DNA of 64,000 nt from Alphaproteobacteria bacterium (GCA_003139615.1 PLJH01000032.1:35071-99070); one strand, 5' to 3'. Numbered from the stretch's first letter, positions 26,651 through 34,925 are shown. Notes: a model not told the origin generated them from the letters alone. A program made the numbers and translations.

Positions 26651-27613
26651 TTAAACCGCCGCTTCTGGGGCGGATTTTTGGTGAGGCTGTCGATATGTGA
26701 GTCTCTTGCCGGCCACGCCCTTAACAGCTTTCTCGGCCCGCGCTTTGTCGCTTACACCCAAGCCCATGCGCTCGTTATATCTGAAATCGAATTCGCCGAG
26801 ATACCGCTTCAAATGTTGCGGGCTAACGTGGTGATACGTACCCATGATCCCGCGTTTGAAGATTGCGAAATACCCTTCAACTGTGTTGCTATGCGCGTTG
26901 CCTCTCACATATTCGCCGATGCCGTGATTGACGACTTCGTGCTTCGCGAAATCCTTGTGCATGTGGCGATATTGGCCCGCATCGTCAGTATTGAGCGTAG
27001 AGGCCGCATCGATTTGAGCCTTCAAGATCGGGCGCAGGGTTTTGGCTGCAACTTCCGGCACATGGAACGACCGGACGGACCCGCCGCGCTCTACCAGCGC
27101 AAAGGCAATTTCCTTGCCCTGTCCGCCGATATTCCGCTTGTTGCGCTTGGATTTATGTTTGTTCTTTTCCTTGCCGCCGACGTACGTCTCGTCGGCTTCC
27201 ACAGGTTTGCCGGGTCCGCCAAGCTTTCCGGCCGGCTTCAACTCGCGCATCCCTTCCCGGATGCGATGCGCCATGAACCACGCGGTGCGATAGGAGCCAA
27301 AGCCCAGCATCCGCCAGAGTTGATGGGCCGAAATCCCTTTTTTGCTCGCGGCCATCAAATGAGTCGCGAGAAGCCACTTATGCAGCGGGATATGCGAACG
27401 CTCGTACAGCGTCCCAATCGTGGCCGTAAACGGCTTCTGGCAACCATGGCACTTGTAGAGGCCCTTACGCGTGCTTGCACCCTGCAGCTCGTGAGCGTCG
27501 TCTATCGTGCCGCAAAATGGGCAGATCGGACCCTCGGGCCAGCGCAGCGCCTCAAAGTGTTTGCGTGCGGCTTCCTCATCGGAGAATATCGGATCAGTCA
27601 AATCGGCAGTCAT
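26651..27613 (-). CDS. IS1595-family (ISXO2-like) transposase
   Basis: 320 aa from the ATG at 27613 (MTADLTDPIF); the reading frame extends upstream to 27841 through the inverted repeat, but that part is non-coding. The N-terminal zinc ribbon is C31-x2-C34 and C55-x2-C58. The catalytic core shows D141 (VEADETYVGG), D210 (LNTDDAGQY) and the HSNTVEGYFAIFKR block with E246. It ends with the conserved FRYNER. These are the signatures of the IS1595 family, related to IS1. The frame is intact, so the element may be active. It catalyses cut-and-paste or copy movement of the 2749-bp element from the ends at 24936 and 27684. Confidence 0.93.
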   Translation of the reverse strand: MTADLTDPIFSDEEAARKHFEALRWPEGPICPFCGTIDDAHELQGASTRKGLYKCHGCQKPFTATIGTLYERSHIPLHKWLLATHLMAASKKGISAHQLWRMLGFGSYRTAWFMAHRIREGMRELKPAGKLGGPGKPVEADETYVGGKEKNKHKSKRNKRNIGGQGKEIAFALVERGGSVRSFHVPEVAAKTLRPILKAQIDAASTLNTDDAGQYRHMHKDFAKHEVVNHGIGEYVRGNAHSNTVEGYFAIFKRGIMGTYHHVSPQHLKRYLGEFDFRYNERMGLGVSDKARAEKAVKGVAGKRLTYRQPHQKSAPEAAV

Positions 27614-27661
27614 GGCAGGCGTCCAGTTCGTTTCTGGCCGCAAATCTATGACTTTACGCGA

Positions 27662-27684
27662 GGTATGCCAAGTGCATAATTCCC
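27662..27684 (-). repeat. Right terminal inverted repeat of the IS
   Basis: Complement of 24936-24958 with one mismatch. It lies 48 bp upstream of the transposase start, so the transposase promoter is probably partly inside the end, as in many IS elements. Confidence 0.85.
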
Positions 27685-27692
27685 CCCTCGCG
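27685..27692. repeat. Target-site direct repeat, right (CCCTCGCG)
   Basis: Identical to 24928-24935 and directly outside the right inverted repeat. Confidence 0.75.
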
Positions 27693-27823
27693 GGAGGGTC
27701 GGAAAATTCGAGCGCAGCGAGAGATTTTTCGGGGAGGGGCAAGCACACCGCCGTCACCCCTCCCCGAAATTCTCTTTTCGCTGTCGCTCGTAGATAATTT
27801 CGACCCTCCCTCAAGGGGAGGGT
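27693..27823. repeat. Dispersed intergenic palindromic repeat, copy B (split by the IS)
   Basis: 27723-27823 matches copy A at 4-103, including the block CCCGAAATTCTCTTTTCGCT at 27762-27781. Copy B is itself a long imperfect palindrome: GGGAGGGTCG with ATTTTTCGGGGAGGGG on the left, and CCCCTCCCCGAAATTCTC with TTTCGACCCTCCC on the right. Its missing left edge (CACCCTCCCCTCGCG) is found at 24921-24935, on the other side of the IS, so the element was whole before insertion. Confidence 0.7.
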
Positions 27824-27856
27824 GGAAAAATAGCGAAGCATCCCTCTATACCAACT

Positions 27857-28879
27857 CTAGGACACCCGGCTTTCGAGCTGGTGCAGCTCCCACAATTCCT
27901 GGTGGCTGAATTTGAGATGCGGCCAGATCGTCAGCATGGCCGTCCTGCCGATCTTGCGTTCGAGCGCTTTCAGCGTGACGAATTTCTCGCGATCGGCCGG
28001 TTCGATCGCCATGTCGTCGCCTCTTTCGCGCGCGAGGAGCAATTGCTCCGCTCGTATGACAAGTTCGGTGTGCAGTTTCAGATAGGCGAAGATGTCGGCG
28101 ACCACGGCATTCGGGAACTTTGCCGCGAGATCGGTGATCAGGCGTCCCGCTTCGCTATGAGCGAACTTTCCCGTGCGAATGTCTTCCAGCAGATGCTCAT
28201 GCGATTCATAATCGTGCACCAGCCAGTTGTGCACGCCGTGCTCGCTCTTGTCGAAGACGAACAGCAGCACCATCGGCAACACGACGATCGTCGCGGCCGT
28301 CGATTCGAACGGCCACGCGACAAACATGTTGTAAAGCGTGTGCAGCGAGATCGCGAGCAGGAGGCCGGGAACATAGTTCAACGGATTGAACGTCGCGTGG
28401 CGTTGCGACAAGGCCTGCGCCGATACGCCGAAAACTGCTGCGACGCCGCTATGCATGATCGCGGTTCCGAAGCCGCGAACCGACCACACAAGAACATTGG
28501 CGTCGGGAAACACGTAGGCGTAGTAGACATTCTCGAACAGCGAGAAGCCCGCGCCCACGGCCACGCCCAGAATGGCCGCATCCACCATGAATCCGATCCG
28601 GTTGCGGGCGAACAGATAGATCATCACCGCGGCCTTGAGGCTTTCCTCGATGGTCGGCGCGACATAGCGGCTGTAATGCGGGAAATCGACATGCAGCGCA
28701 TCCATCGCAGGACCGCTGATAAAATAGCTCGCGACGCCGGCCGCCGCGCCCAGCAGCAGCACGCCGGCAACGGTCGAAAATCCGACGAGCTTGAAGCTGT
28801 CGAGATAGAGCAGACCCAAAAGAAACAGGAGCACAGGCCCGAGGCCGAGCACGGCTTCAAGCAGGAAATGAGTCGGCAT
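27857..28879 (-). CDS. PrsW-family intramembrane metalloprotease
   Basis: 340 aa from the ATG at 28879 (MPTHFLLEAV); a GTG at 28921 would add 14 polar residues and is less likely for a membrane start. About six to eight membrane segments occupy the first ~225 residues. The family motifs are E78-E79 (VAPTIEESLKA), E116 (FSLFENV) and H143 (AIMHSG), which bind the metal within the membrane. The C-terminal ~110 residues are soluble and helical. PrsW in Bacillus cleaves an anti-sigma factor; no anti-sigma gene is seen here, so the substrate is unknown. The gene follows the large protease-like gene on the same strand by 60 bp. Confidence 0.85.
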   Translation of the reverse strand: MPTHFLLEAVLGLGPVLLFLLGLLYLDSFKLVGFSTVAGVLLLGAAAGVASYFISGPAMDALHVDFPHYSRYVAPTIEESLKAAVMIYLFARNRIGFMVDAAILGVAVGAGFSLFENVYYAYVFPDANVLVWSVRGFGTAIMHSGVAAVFGVSAQALSQRHATFNPLNYVPGLLLAISLHTLYNMFVAWPFESTAATIVVLPMVLLFVFDKSEHGVHNWLVHDYESHEHLLEDIRTGKFAHSEAGRLITDLAAKFPNAVVADIFAYLKLHTELVIRAEQLLLARERGDDMAIEPADREKFVTLKALERKIGRTAMLTIWPHLKFSHQELWELHQLESRVS

Positions 28880-28939
28880 CAACGCAGCTGAACTCCCCGA
28901 ATGGCAATGCGCGCCCGTCACGCGCAGTCTGCGGCAGGA

Positions 28940-31888
28940 TCACAGAATCTTCAATGACACCATGATCTCGTTGCGTTCGACGCGGCCGGACCGGATGCCG
29001 ACGGCGTCGCCGATGGAAAGCGTCATCGGCAGCCGCACGGCCACGGAAAAATTCCAGTCCATCTGGAACCCGGCGTCTTCCAGCGCATACCCGTCTTTGG
29101 CGCCCGGATCGACACCCAGGATGCCGCCGAACAACGAGGTGCGCGCCGAGCTCAGATAGAATCCGGGCGAGCCCACATCGTCGAAACGGATCGGCGGCAG
29201 GTTGAATTCGAGAACCGATTTGAGGAAGTTGCGCGCGCTCACTTCGTCGATCGCAAAGCCGGGGAAACTGTCGAAATCGCGATAGCGCTTGACCTCGCCG
29301 TCATCGACATAATTGTTTCCGAACGAGCCGAAATAATAATAATCGAGCGCATTGCCCGCGTCGCCGCCCGAAGCGCCGGCGGCATTGTAGAGCCACAGCG
29401 AGGTGTGGTTCCACGGAAGCGCGAAGCCGAAATCGAAGCCGCCATGGATTTGCGGAAAGAACTCGTCCTTCGCGTAATTCCCGAGCACCGCGAGGTTCGC
29501 GCGATAGCCGGCCTCGTAATCGACCGCGCCCAGAGACTGATCCACATTGGTGTATTTGAGGATCATGTCGCCATAGGCGATGTCCGGATCGTGCGACACG
29601 ACATTTTGCGCGCCCGGCAAAGTGTCCAGGCCGGTGAAGAGGTTCACGTCGGCCAGGAAGTCGAGCTGCCGCGGCAGATCGTAGAGCAGCACATTGTGAT
29701 AACCAACCAGCAGCGCATCGCCTTTGCGGCTGTAATCCGTGGGACCGAACAGATCGTAGAAATTGTCGTTGTTGTGCCACAGCGTGAAATGCCATTGCAG
29801 CGTGCGATAGGAAATCTCGCCGTGATATTGCTGTCCGTCGGGGAGATCGCCCGCCGGAGAATAGGAAAAATCGGCCGAGAGCTGGTTGAACTGCAGCGGA
29901 TCTTCCATCTGGAAATGCCAGCCGATGGCGACATGTCCCTTGTAGCCGGCGAGGATCGGATAGGAACCGTCGAACCGCATCTCGTCCTGCGGCTTGTAGA
30001 ATCCCTTGTCGGTGACCATGGAGTCGAGCGGAATGTCCGCCGGCGAGCCCACGGCCCAGGTCTTCACGATGGGATGCTCGTCGGCCACTTCGGTGCCGAG
30101 GAATTTGACGTTGCCGAGATCGTTGAGCGGTTTGGGATCGATTCGGACCGGCAGGAATCCCTGCCCCGTATATTCATAAACGATGAGCGATCCATCGCCG
30201 AGCGGGATCGGCCGGAAGAAGCCGGTGTCCGTGTTGCTCACCGCATCGAAGGTCTTGGCCGCGATGTTCAGGCGATAGACGTTCGACACGCCCGTGTAAT
30301 AGGCCGTGGCATAGAGATATTTCCCGTCCGGCGAAAACGCGCCGCCTTCGGGAATCGATTGGCCGAGCGAAAGGCTTGCGATCGCATCGGCCTTGCCGGC
30401 GAGCAGATCGCTGATGCGATAGACATCGATGCGGGAGTCGCCGTTGATTTCCGAAACGGAAGCGCTGAGCAACGTACCGTCCGGTGAAATATCGAGATCG
30501 AACAGGGCCTTTCCATAGGGAAAGGTGATGACCTGGTTCCAGGCATCATGGGCTGCCCGCACGCGCACCAGCGTATCCAGGCCGTTGAGCCGCCTGATGC
30601 CCCAGATCGATTTGTCGGCGCGGTTGAACGCGATGTCGCCGACGCGGGCGCGATCCAACAGCATCGTCGTCGCGCCGCTCGCGACATCGACTTCCATCAG
30701 GCTTCGCAGGAAATTGTTGTCGGTGGTGAAATAGACCTTGTTGGCGTCCGGATCGTAGGCGAGCGACGTTACGCGATAGAGCGCAGGCCCCTTCAGGTTG
30801 GTCAGCTTGCGGACGCTGCCGTCTTTCAACGACACCACGCCGATATTGGCGATCCGGCCCACGGCGCGGAATCCCGCGATCAGGCTGTCGGTTTTGGGAT
30901 CGTAAAACGTGCGCGAGACCGAGCCCAAGGCGCGGTCCGTCAGCGGCTTCACCTTTGTCAGCGGATATTTGGCGACGGCTTCGAGGTTTTTCTTCTGCCA
31001 CGCATGTTCCCACGCGATCCAGTCGGACCAGGCCGCATCGAGCGGCTTGCCGAACACATGCTCGAACTGGTCGGCGTAATAGGCCTTGCTGTCATTGCCG
31101 CGCTTGAGCCAGGCGACCAGCTTTTCGGGCCCATAGGTCAGCGCGAGATAGGAATCGAAGCGCGTGCCATAGAGATAATCGTTGGCGCCCACCTGGAAAT
31201 CGACGGAATTGCCTTCGGCTTCGAGCCCCAGCGGATCGTAGAAACGGGCGTCGTCGCGGACCATGGCGCGAAACACCATCTCGTCATAGCCGCCCTGCGC
31301 GCGCCCCAAACCTCCGCCCATCCAGGTTTCCATGAAGACGGCGCTGCCTTCGAGATACCAGCGCGGAACGAGCGCGCGCGGCTGCGCCAGATAATTGTAG
31401 AGGATCGATTCGGGGTGAAGCGTGACCGGCAGCGGCTTGCCGTGGAACAAATTGCGCCAGAACGCGTCGTCATCGTTCCACACGTCCATCGTGGCGACAT
31501 GAACAAGCTCGTGGTTCATCAGCGTGAAAAACCGCTCGCCGGGCGTGTAAGTTTCGAAGGTGGTCGCGATCGGCGCGATGTTCACCGTCAGCGCGTTTTC
31601 CGGCGTCGTGCGCATCGCGGCGCCGCCATTGTCCGCCAGATCCTGGAGCAGAACGGTCGTCTTGTCCCAGGGCGTCCAGTCGAAGGTCTTGCGCTGGAAG
31701 GCGAAGGAATTCTCGAAGGCGCGCGCGACATAGGGCGTGAGATAGGTCTGGATCGGATCGTAATAGAGCAACCGTTGGTCGTTGGTCTCGAGCTTGCTGA
31801 GGTAATAGTCGTCCGCGGCGGCGGGCGCGCCGGTGAGCGCGAGCGCGGCCAGGCACAACGCTGCCAAACGTATCCCTGCCCCGTCCAA
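28940..31888 (-). CDS. Exported HExxH peptidase-like / beta-propeller / outer-membrane protein
   Basis: 982 aa with a clear Sec signal peptide (residues 1-25, ending PAAADD). The N-terminal third carries H126-E-L-V-H130 with a downstream glutamate, E180 (PRWYLEGSAVFMETWMGG), the pattern of a gluzincin metallopeptidase. Residues about 310-590 hold TolB/WD40-like propeller repeats (YDPDANKVYFTTD, FSPDGKYLYATAYYTG). The last ~350 residues alternate polar and aromatic residues and look like an outer-membrane beta-barrel or large beta-domain (YHGEISYRTLQWHFTLWHN). I infer a surface or periplasmic protease anchored in the outer membrane. It lies downstream of the strong terminator at 31934 and upstream of the PrsW gene. 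Confidence 0.78.
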   Translation of the reverse strand: MDGAGIRLAALCLAALALTGAPAAADDYYLSKLETNDQRLLYYDPIQTYLTPYVARAFENSFAFQRKTFDWTPWDKTTVLLQDLADNGGAAMRTTPENALTVNIAPIATTFETYTPGERFFTLMNHELVHVATMDVWNDDDAFWRNLFHGKPLPVTLHPESILYNYLAQPRALVPRWYLEGSAVFMETWMGGGLGRAQGGYDEMVFRAMVRDDARFYDPLGLEAEGNSVDFQVGANDYLYGTRFDSYLALTYGPEKLVAWLKRGNDSKAYYADQFEHVFGKPLDAAWSDWIAWEHAWQKKNLEAVAKYPLTKVKPLTDRALGSVSRTFYDPKTDSLIAGFRAVGRIANIGVVSLKDGSVRKLTNLKGPALYRVTSLAYDPDANKVYFTTDNNFLRSLMEVDVASGATTMLLDRARVGDIAFNRADKSIWGIRRLNGLDTLVRVRAAHDAWNQVITFPYGKALFDLDISPDGTLLSASVSEINGDSRIDVYRISDLLAGKADAIASLSLGQSIPEGGAFSPDGKYLYATAYYTGVSNVYRLNIAAKTFDAVSNTDTGFFRPIPLGDGSLIVYEYTGQGFLPVRIDPKPLNDLGNVKFLGTEVADEHPIVKTWAVGSPADIPLDSMVTDKGFYKPQDEMRFDGSYPILAGYKGHVAIGWHFQMEDPLQFNQLSADFSYSPAGDLPDGQQYHGEISYRTLQWHFTLWHNNDNFYDLFGPTDYSRKGDALLVGYHNVLLYDLPRQLDFLADVNLFTGLDTLPGAQNVVSHDPDIAYGDMILKYTNVDQSLGAVDYEAGYRANLAVLGNYAKDEFFPQIHGGFDFGFALPWNHTSLWLYNAAGASGGDAGNALDYYYFGSFGNNYVDDGEVKRYRDFDSFPGFAIDEVSARNFLKSVLEFNLPPIRFDDVGSPGFYLSSARTSLFGGILGVDPGAKDGYALEDAGFQMDWNFSVAVRLPMTLSIGDAVGIRSGRVERNEIMVSLKIL

Positions 31889-31933
31889 ACTCGCCCCCCA
31901 CGCACGCTCGCATCACTTTGGCAGGCTGCGAGT

Positions 31934-31972
31934 TAAAAAAACAGCCACCGGCGCGAAACCGGTGGCTGTTTC
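31934..31972 (-). terminator. Strong intrinsic terminator after the NAAS-repeat gene
   Basis: AAACAGCCACCGG at 31939-31951 pairs perfectly with CCGGTGGCTGTTT at 31959-31971 around a 7-nt loop. On the minus strand the stem runs straight into TTTTTTTAACTC. It lies 20 bp beyond the stop codon of the gene at 31993-33414, which supports that strand and frame as the real gene. Confidence 0.88.
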
Positions 31973-31992
31973 TGTCGAACTTTCTGGGGACG

Positions 31993-33110
31993 TTACTGCG
32001 AGCTCGCGTTCGAAGCGGCATTTGCAGCCGCATTGGCGGCAGCATTCTGAGCCGCGTTCGAAGCGGCGTTGGACGCCGCATTCTGGGCCGCGTTGGACGC
32101 TGCATTGGCCGCGGCGTTCTGGGCGGCATTCGAAGCTGCGTTGCTCGCCGCATTCGAGGCTGCGTTGGACGCCGCGTTCGAGGCTGCATTTTGTGCGGCG
32201 TTAGAGGCGGCATTCGAAGCTGCGTTGCTCGCCGCATTCGAGGCTGCGTTGGACGCCGCGTTCGAGGCGGCATTCTGCGCTGCGTTCGAAGCCGCATTCG
32301 AGGCTGCGTTGCTCGCCGCATTGGATGCTGCGTTCGACGCCGCGTTCTGGGCAGCATTTGAGGCCGCGTTCGATGCCGCATTCGAGGCTGCATTTTGTGC
32401 AGCGTTAGAGGCTGCATTCGAAGCCGCGTTCTGCGCTGCATTCGAGGCAGCGTTGCTCGCCGCATTTGAGGCCGCGTTCGATGCCGCATTCGAGGCTGCA
32501 TTTTGTGCAGCGTTAGAGGCGGCATTCGAAGCCGCGTTCTGCGCTGCATTCGAGGCCGCGTTCGACGCCGCATTTGAAGCTGCGTTGCTTGCTGCATTCG
32601 ACGCCGCGTTGCTGGCTGCGTTCGAAGCCGCATTGCTGGCCGCATTTTGTGCGGCATTCGATGCCGCATTGTTGGCCGCGTTCGAGGCCGCGTTCGAGGC
32701 CGCATTCTGTGCGGCGTTGGAGGCGGCATTTGAAGCCGCGTTCTGCGCTGCGTTCGAAGCTGCGTTGCTTGCTGCATTCGACGCCGCGTTGCTGGCCGCG
32801 TTCGATGCCGCATTGTTGGCCGCGTTCGAAGCCGCGTTCTGCGCTGCATTGGAAGCTGCGTTGCTTGCCGCATTCGACGCCGCGTTGCCGGCCGCGTTTG
32901 ACGCCGCATTCGAGGCCGCATTCTGTGCGGCGTTGGAGGCGGCATTTGAGGCTGCGTTCGAAGCGGCATTGGAGGCCGCGTTCGACGCCGCATTGTTGGC
33001 CGCATTCGAAGCCGCGTTCTGCGCTGCGTTGGATGCAGAGTTCGACGCCGCGTTTTGCGCTGCATTCGAGGCCGCGTTGGAAGCTGCGTTCGACGCCGAA
33101 TTGGACACGG
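31993..33110. repeat. 12-bp coding tandem repeat array
   Basis: About 90 degenerate 12-bp units (plus strand GCNGCNTTNGAN and variants) run without spacers. Synonymous variation between units shows the array is old and selected at protein level rather than a fresh slippage product. Confidence 0.8.
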
Positions 33111-33414
33111 CGCTCGAAGCCGCGTCTGCGGCGGCCTGGACGGCAGCCGTGCGAACCAGCAAAGGTTGCTGGTGGCTGGAAACCGCCTGGAAGGAATCGG
33201 TCTGCATCAGCTGCGGCATCGTCTTGTCGCCCAGCTTCACGTCGGTGTTGCCCACCTGCTGGACCCGATAGCGCTCGGCCGGAACGATCGTGCCGGCAGT
33301 CTCGTTGCTCTTCAGAGGGATATATTGTCCCGCGAACAGTGCGCCTGCGGCCACCAGTGCCAGCACCGATGCACCAACCCATATTTTGCGCTTGCTCAAG
33401 CCGTTGTCAGACAT
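31993..33414 (-). CDS. Membrane-anchored protein with ~90 tandem NAAS tetrapeptide repeats
   Basis: 473 aa from the ATG at 33414 (MSDNGLSKRKIW). Residues 1-10 are basic and 11-29 form one membrane segment. Residues 30-100 are an ordinary extracytoplasmic stretch (KSNETAGTIVPAERYRVQQV). From about residue 104 to the end the protein is almost only N-A-A-S, with every few units N-A-A-Q or N-A-A-N. The underlying DNA is a ~1.1-kb array of degenerate 12-bp units. I know no family. A rigid helix or solenoid, a spacer, or an ice- or mineral-binding surface are possible. The membrane segment and the terminator right after the stop identify the true frame; the array is open in several other frames only because the period is 12 bp. 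Confidence 0.75.
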   Translation of the reverse strand: MSDNGLSKRKIWVGASVLALVAAGALFAGQYIPLKSNETAGTIVPAERYRVQQVGNTDVKLGDKTMPQLMQTDSFQAVSSHQQPLLVRTAAVQAAADAASSAVSNSASNAASNAASNAAQNAASNSASNAAQNAASNAANNAASNAASNAASNAASNAASNAAQNAASNAASNAAGNAASNAASNAASNAAQNAASNAANNAASNAASNAASNAASNAASNAAQNAASNAASNAAQNAASNAASNAANNAASNAAQNAASNAASNAASNAASNAASNAASNAASNAASNAAQNAASNAASNAAQNAASNAASNAASNAASNAASNAAQNAASNAASNAAQNAASNAASNAASNAAQNAASNAASNAASNAASNAASNAAQNAASNAASNAASNAASNAASNAASNAAQNAASNAASNAASNAASNAASNAAQNAAANAASNAAQNAASNAASNAAQNAAANAAANAASNASSQ

Positions 33415-33658
33415 TTTCCCGCTCGCCTTGTTAATGCACACGAAACATGGGGCCGACGGTAATGTGGGTCAATAGAATGTGATCACAGCGAAATGGGCTG
33501 TTTCGGCCGATTTTGGCCTTAACGACAGCCTTCGCTTATGCCCCCCGGCCAGCCGAATTCCGCTTATTTTCCAATATGTTATGTCCGTCAACCATAGGTC
33601 TGCGCCGCCCGGTTGCCGCTGCCGGGCCGCAATCGCGATTATGGTTTACCCAGGCAGG

Positions 33659-34159
33659 CTAATGCGCGGGCAGGCCCGACATCGTGCCGTCCAGCACGTT
33701 CATTTTCATGCCGTTGCTCATCATCACGTCGCCGCCCCGCATGCCGGGTTTGCACGGCCCGGTCCATGCCATCGTCATCGTCGTTTCGGGCTTGCTGCTG
33801 CCATCGGACGTGACCTCGATCGTAACCTTGGAGTTGAAATCGCCGATGACGTGCGCGTGGGTCGTCCGCGATGCACCCGGGCCAAACTTGCAGACAGAAG
33901 TGCTGGTCCAGGAGCCGTCCATGTTATGGGTGACCGAACTGGACGAGCAGTTCTTCTGGCGCATTTGCGAACTGAAGACCGACATCTTCGCCTGCGACTC
34001 CTCGGTGACGCAGGACTGCGTCGTGAAGGGCTTTCCCCCCAACGTCATCGAGCTTTCCCACAGACCATCCTTCTGGTGCGGCACGGGCATGTCGGCGGAA
34101 GCCAACCCCGCGGCGGTGACGGCGAATGCTGCGAGCGCGATGGCGAACGAACGTCTCAT
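33659..34159 (-). CDS. DUF3617 family exported protein
   Basis: 166 aa with a signal peptide of about 22 residues (cleaved after LASA). The DUF3617 hallmarks are present: KDGLWE near the start of the mature protein, then QSCVTEE, QKNCSSSSV and SVCKFG with conserved cysteines, and MTWxG-like MTMAWTGPC. GAGGGA precedes the ATG. The function of the family is unknown; members are periplasmic and common in proteobacteria. Confidence 0.9.
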   Translation of the reverse strand: MRRSFAIALAAFAVTAAGLASADMPVPHQKDGLWESSMTLGGKPFTTQSCVTEESQAKMSVFSSQMRQKNCSSSSVTHNMDGSWTSTSVCKFGPGASRTTHAHVIGDFNSKVTIEVTSDGSSKPETTMTMAWTGPCKPGMRGGDVMMSNGMKMNVLDGTMSGLPAH

Positions 34160-34225
34160 CTAAAAATTCCCTCGTTGAAACTGCGCGAGCCTATCGCGTT
34201 TGCGCGCAATCGCAAAGGCAGTCGT

Positions 34226-34666
34226 TTACAGAATAGCGTCTATGCCTTTCCGCCGAATCACGTTCGGCAGAATAAGAGCCGCACCCGTCGGACGCTTCAC
34301 GCCGCGCTCCAATTGCGAGACATGCCCGGTCGTCACATTCAAATGACGCGCAAAGACCGCCTGGCTCATATGGGCCCGCTCGCGCACCAGGCGAATCTGG
34401 TCGGGCGATAAAGGTTGCGCTGTCGCGGCAGGTTTCTTGCCGGCATGCCGCATGGTGATTTTCGTATGTTCCGAGTCATCGAAAATGCCGAGCGCGTGCA
34501 TATTCTTCGCTGTTTCAAGCAAGCTTTCCGTGAGCCGCTTCGCAGCTTTCTTCGTCACGTTCTGACTTCGATGTTCTTCGTTAGCCGAGTTCAAATTGCG
34601 CCGCATCCTTGCGGCACTGGTTGGTACAGGTTGAGCCCCGGATTCCTCCCGGATCGTCGGCGCCAT
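34226..34666 (-). CDS. NadS-like XRE-family antitoxin/regulator, apparently without toxin
   Basis: 146 aa. The C-terminal half is the NadS/HigA-type helix-turn-helix, with LSPDQIRLVRERAHMSQAVF and ARHLNVTTGHVSQLERGVKRPTG reading as in NadS antitoxins. The N-terminal ~60 residues include the usual LLETAKNMHALGIFD. An AAAGGAGAG site supports the start at 34666. NadS genes normally follow a RelE-type toxin gene on the same strand; the 324 bp upstream hold no such ORF. It therefore looks like an orphan regulator or the remnant of a toxin-antitoxin pair. Confidence 0.8.
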   Translation of the reverse strand: MAPTIREESGAQPVPTSAARMRRNLNSANEEHRSQNVTKKAAKRLTESLLETAKNMHALGIFDDSEHTKITMRHAGKKPAATAQPLSPDQIRLVRERAHMSQAVFARHLNVTTGHVSQLERGVKRPTGAALILPNVIRRKGIDAIL

Positions 34667-34786
34667 TCAGCGACTCTCCTTTTACAAACCAATATAGTTG
34701 ACAGTAGTACCGAATTGGAGATATCTAAGAGAACGATACATGAACAAACGGACTCCGAGCCATGCGTTTCCGATCTGCCCCACGAT

Positions 34787-34824
34787 CCCTTCCCCTGTTT
34801 TTTCGCCTGTTTAACAGGGGAAAC
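34787..34824. repeat. Hairpin repeat, copy 1 (upstream of DUF5681 gene)
   Basis: TTCCCCTGTT at 34790-34799 pairs with AACAGGGGAA at 34813-34822. The loop holds a second CCTGTT that could pair with the same AACAGG, giving two exclusive stems. The same sequence with two changes lies at 35775-35811, just past the DUF5681 stop. Confidence 0.65.
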
Positions 34825-34925
34825 ACCGGCGGGCGCGTGGGCCTGGCTCCAGTCCGTTTCACGGCATCGGGCGAAGGGTTTCCGTCTTGGGCTTCACCTT
34901 CGCTTTGCGCGCTGACCCGCGCGAT

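Larger units (their letters stand above)
24936..27684. mobile_element. IS1595/ISXO2-type insertion sequence with passenger genes (2749 bp)
   Basis: The ends are inverted repeats: GGGAATTATGCACTTG-A-CATACC at 24936-24958 and its complement, with G instead of A, at 27662-27684. That is 22 of 23 matching, flanked by 8-bp direct repeats. Inside are a zinc-ribbon DDE transposase next to the right end, a zinc-ribbon small protein, two overlapping small ORFs on the plus strand, a 226-aa protein and a short ORF at the left end. IS1595-family elements with passenger genes are known. Intact ends, duplications and transposase suggest a recent, possibly still mobile insertion. The target was an intergenic palindromic repeat. 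Confidence 0.88.

Noticed and set aside
26152-27679. Plus-strand frames opposite the transposase and the zinc-ribbon gene
   Set aside because: They are shadows; the minus strand carries the zinc ribbon, DDE residues and a terminator.
31993-33110. Repeat array considered as a CRISPR or satellite
   Set aside because: Units are 12 bp, contiguous and degenerate with no spacers, and translate into an uninterrupted tetrapeptide repeat, so it is coding.
32069-33271. Plus-strand open frame (Ala/Phe-rich, 400 aa) and other frames across the 12-bp array
   Set aside because: A 12-bp period keeps several frames open. Only the minus-strand N-A-A-S frame has a membrane segment, a sensible N-terminus and an intrinsic terminator after its stop.
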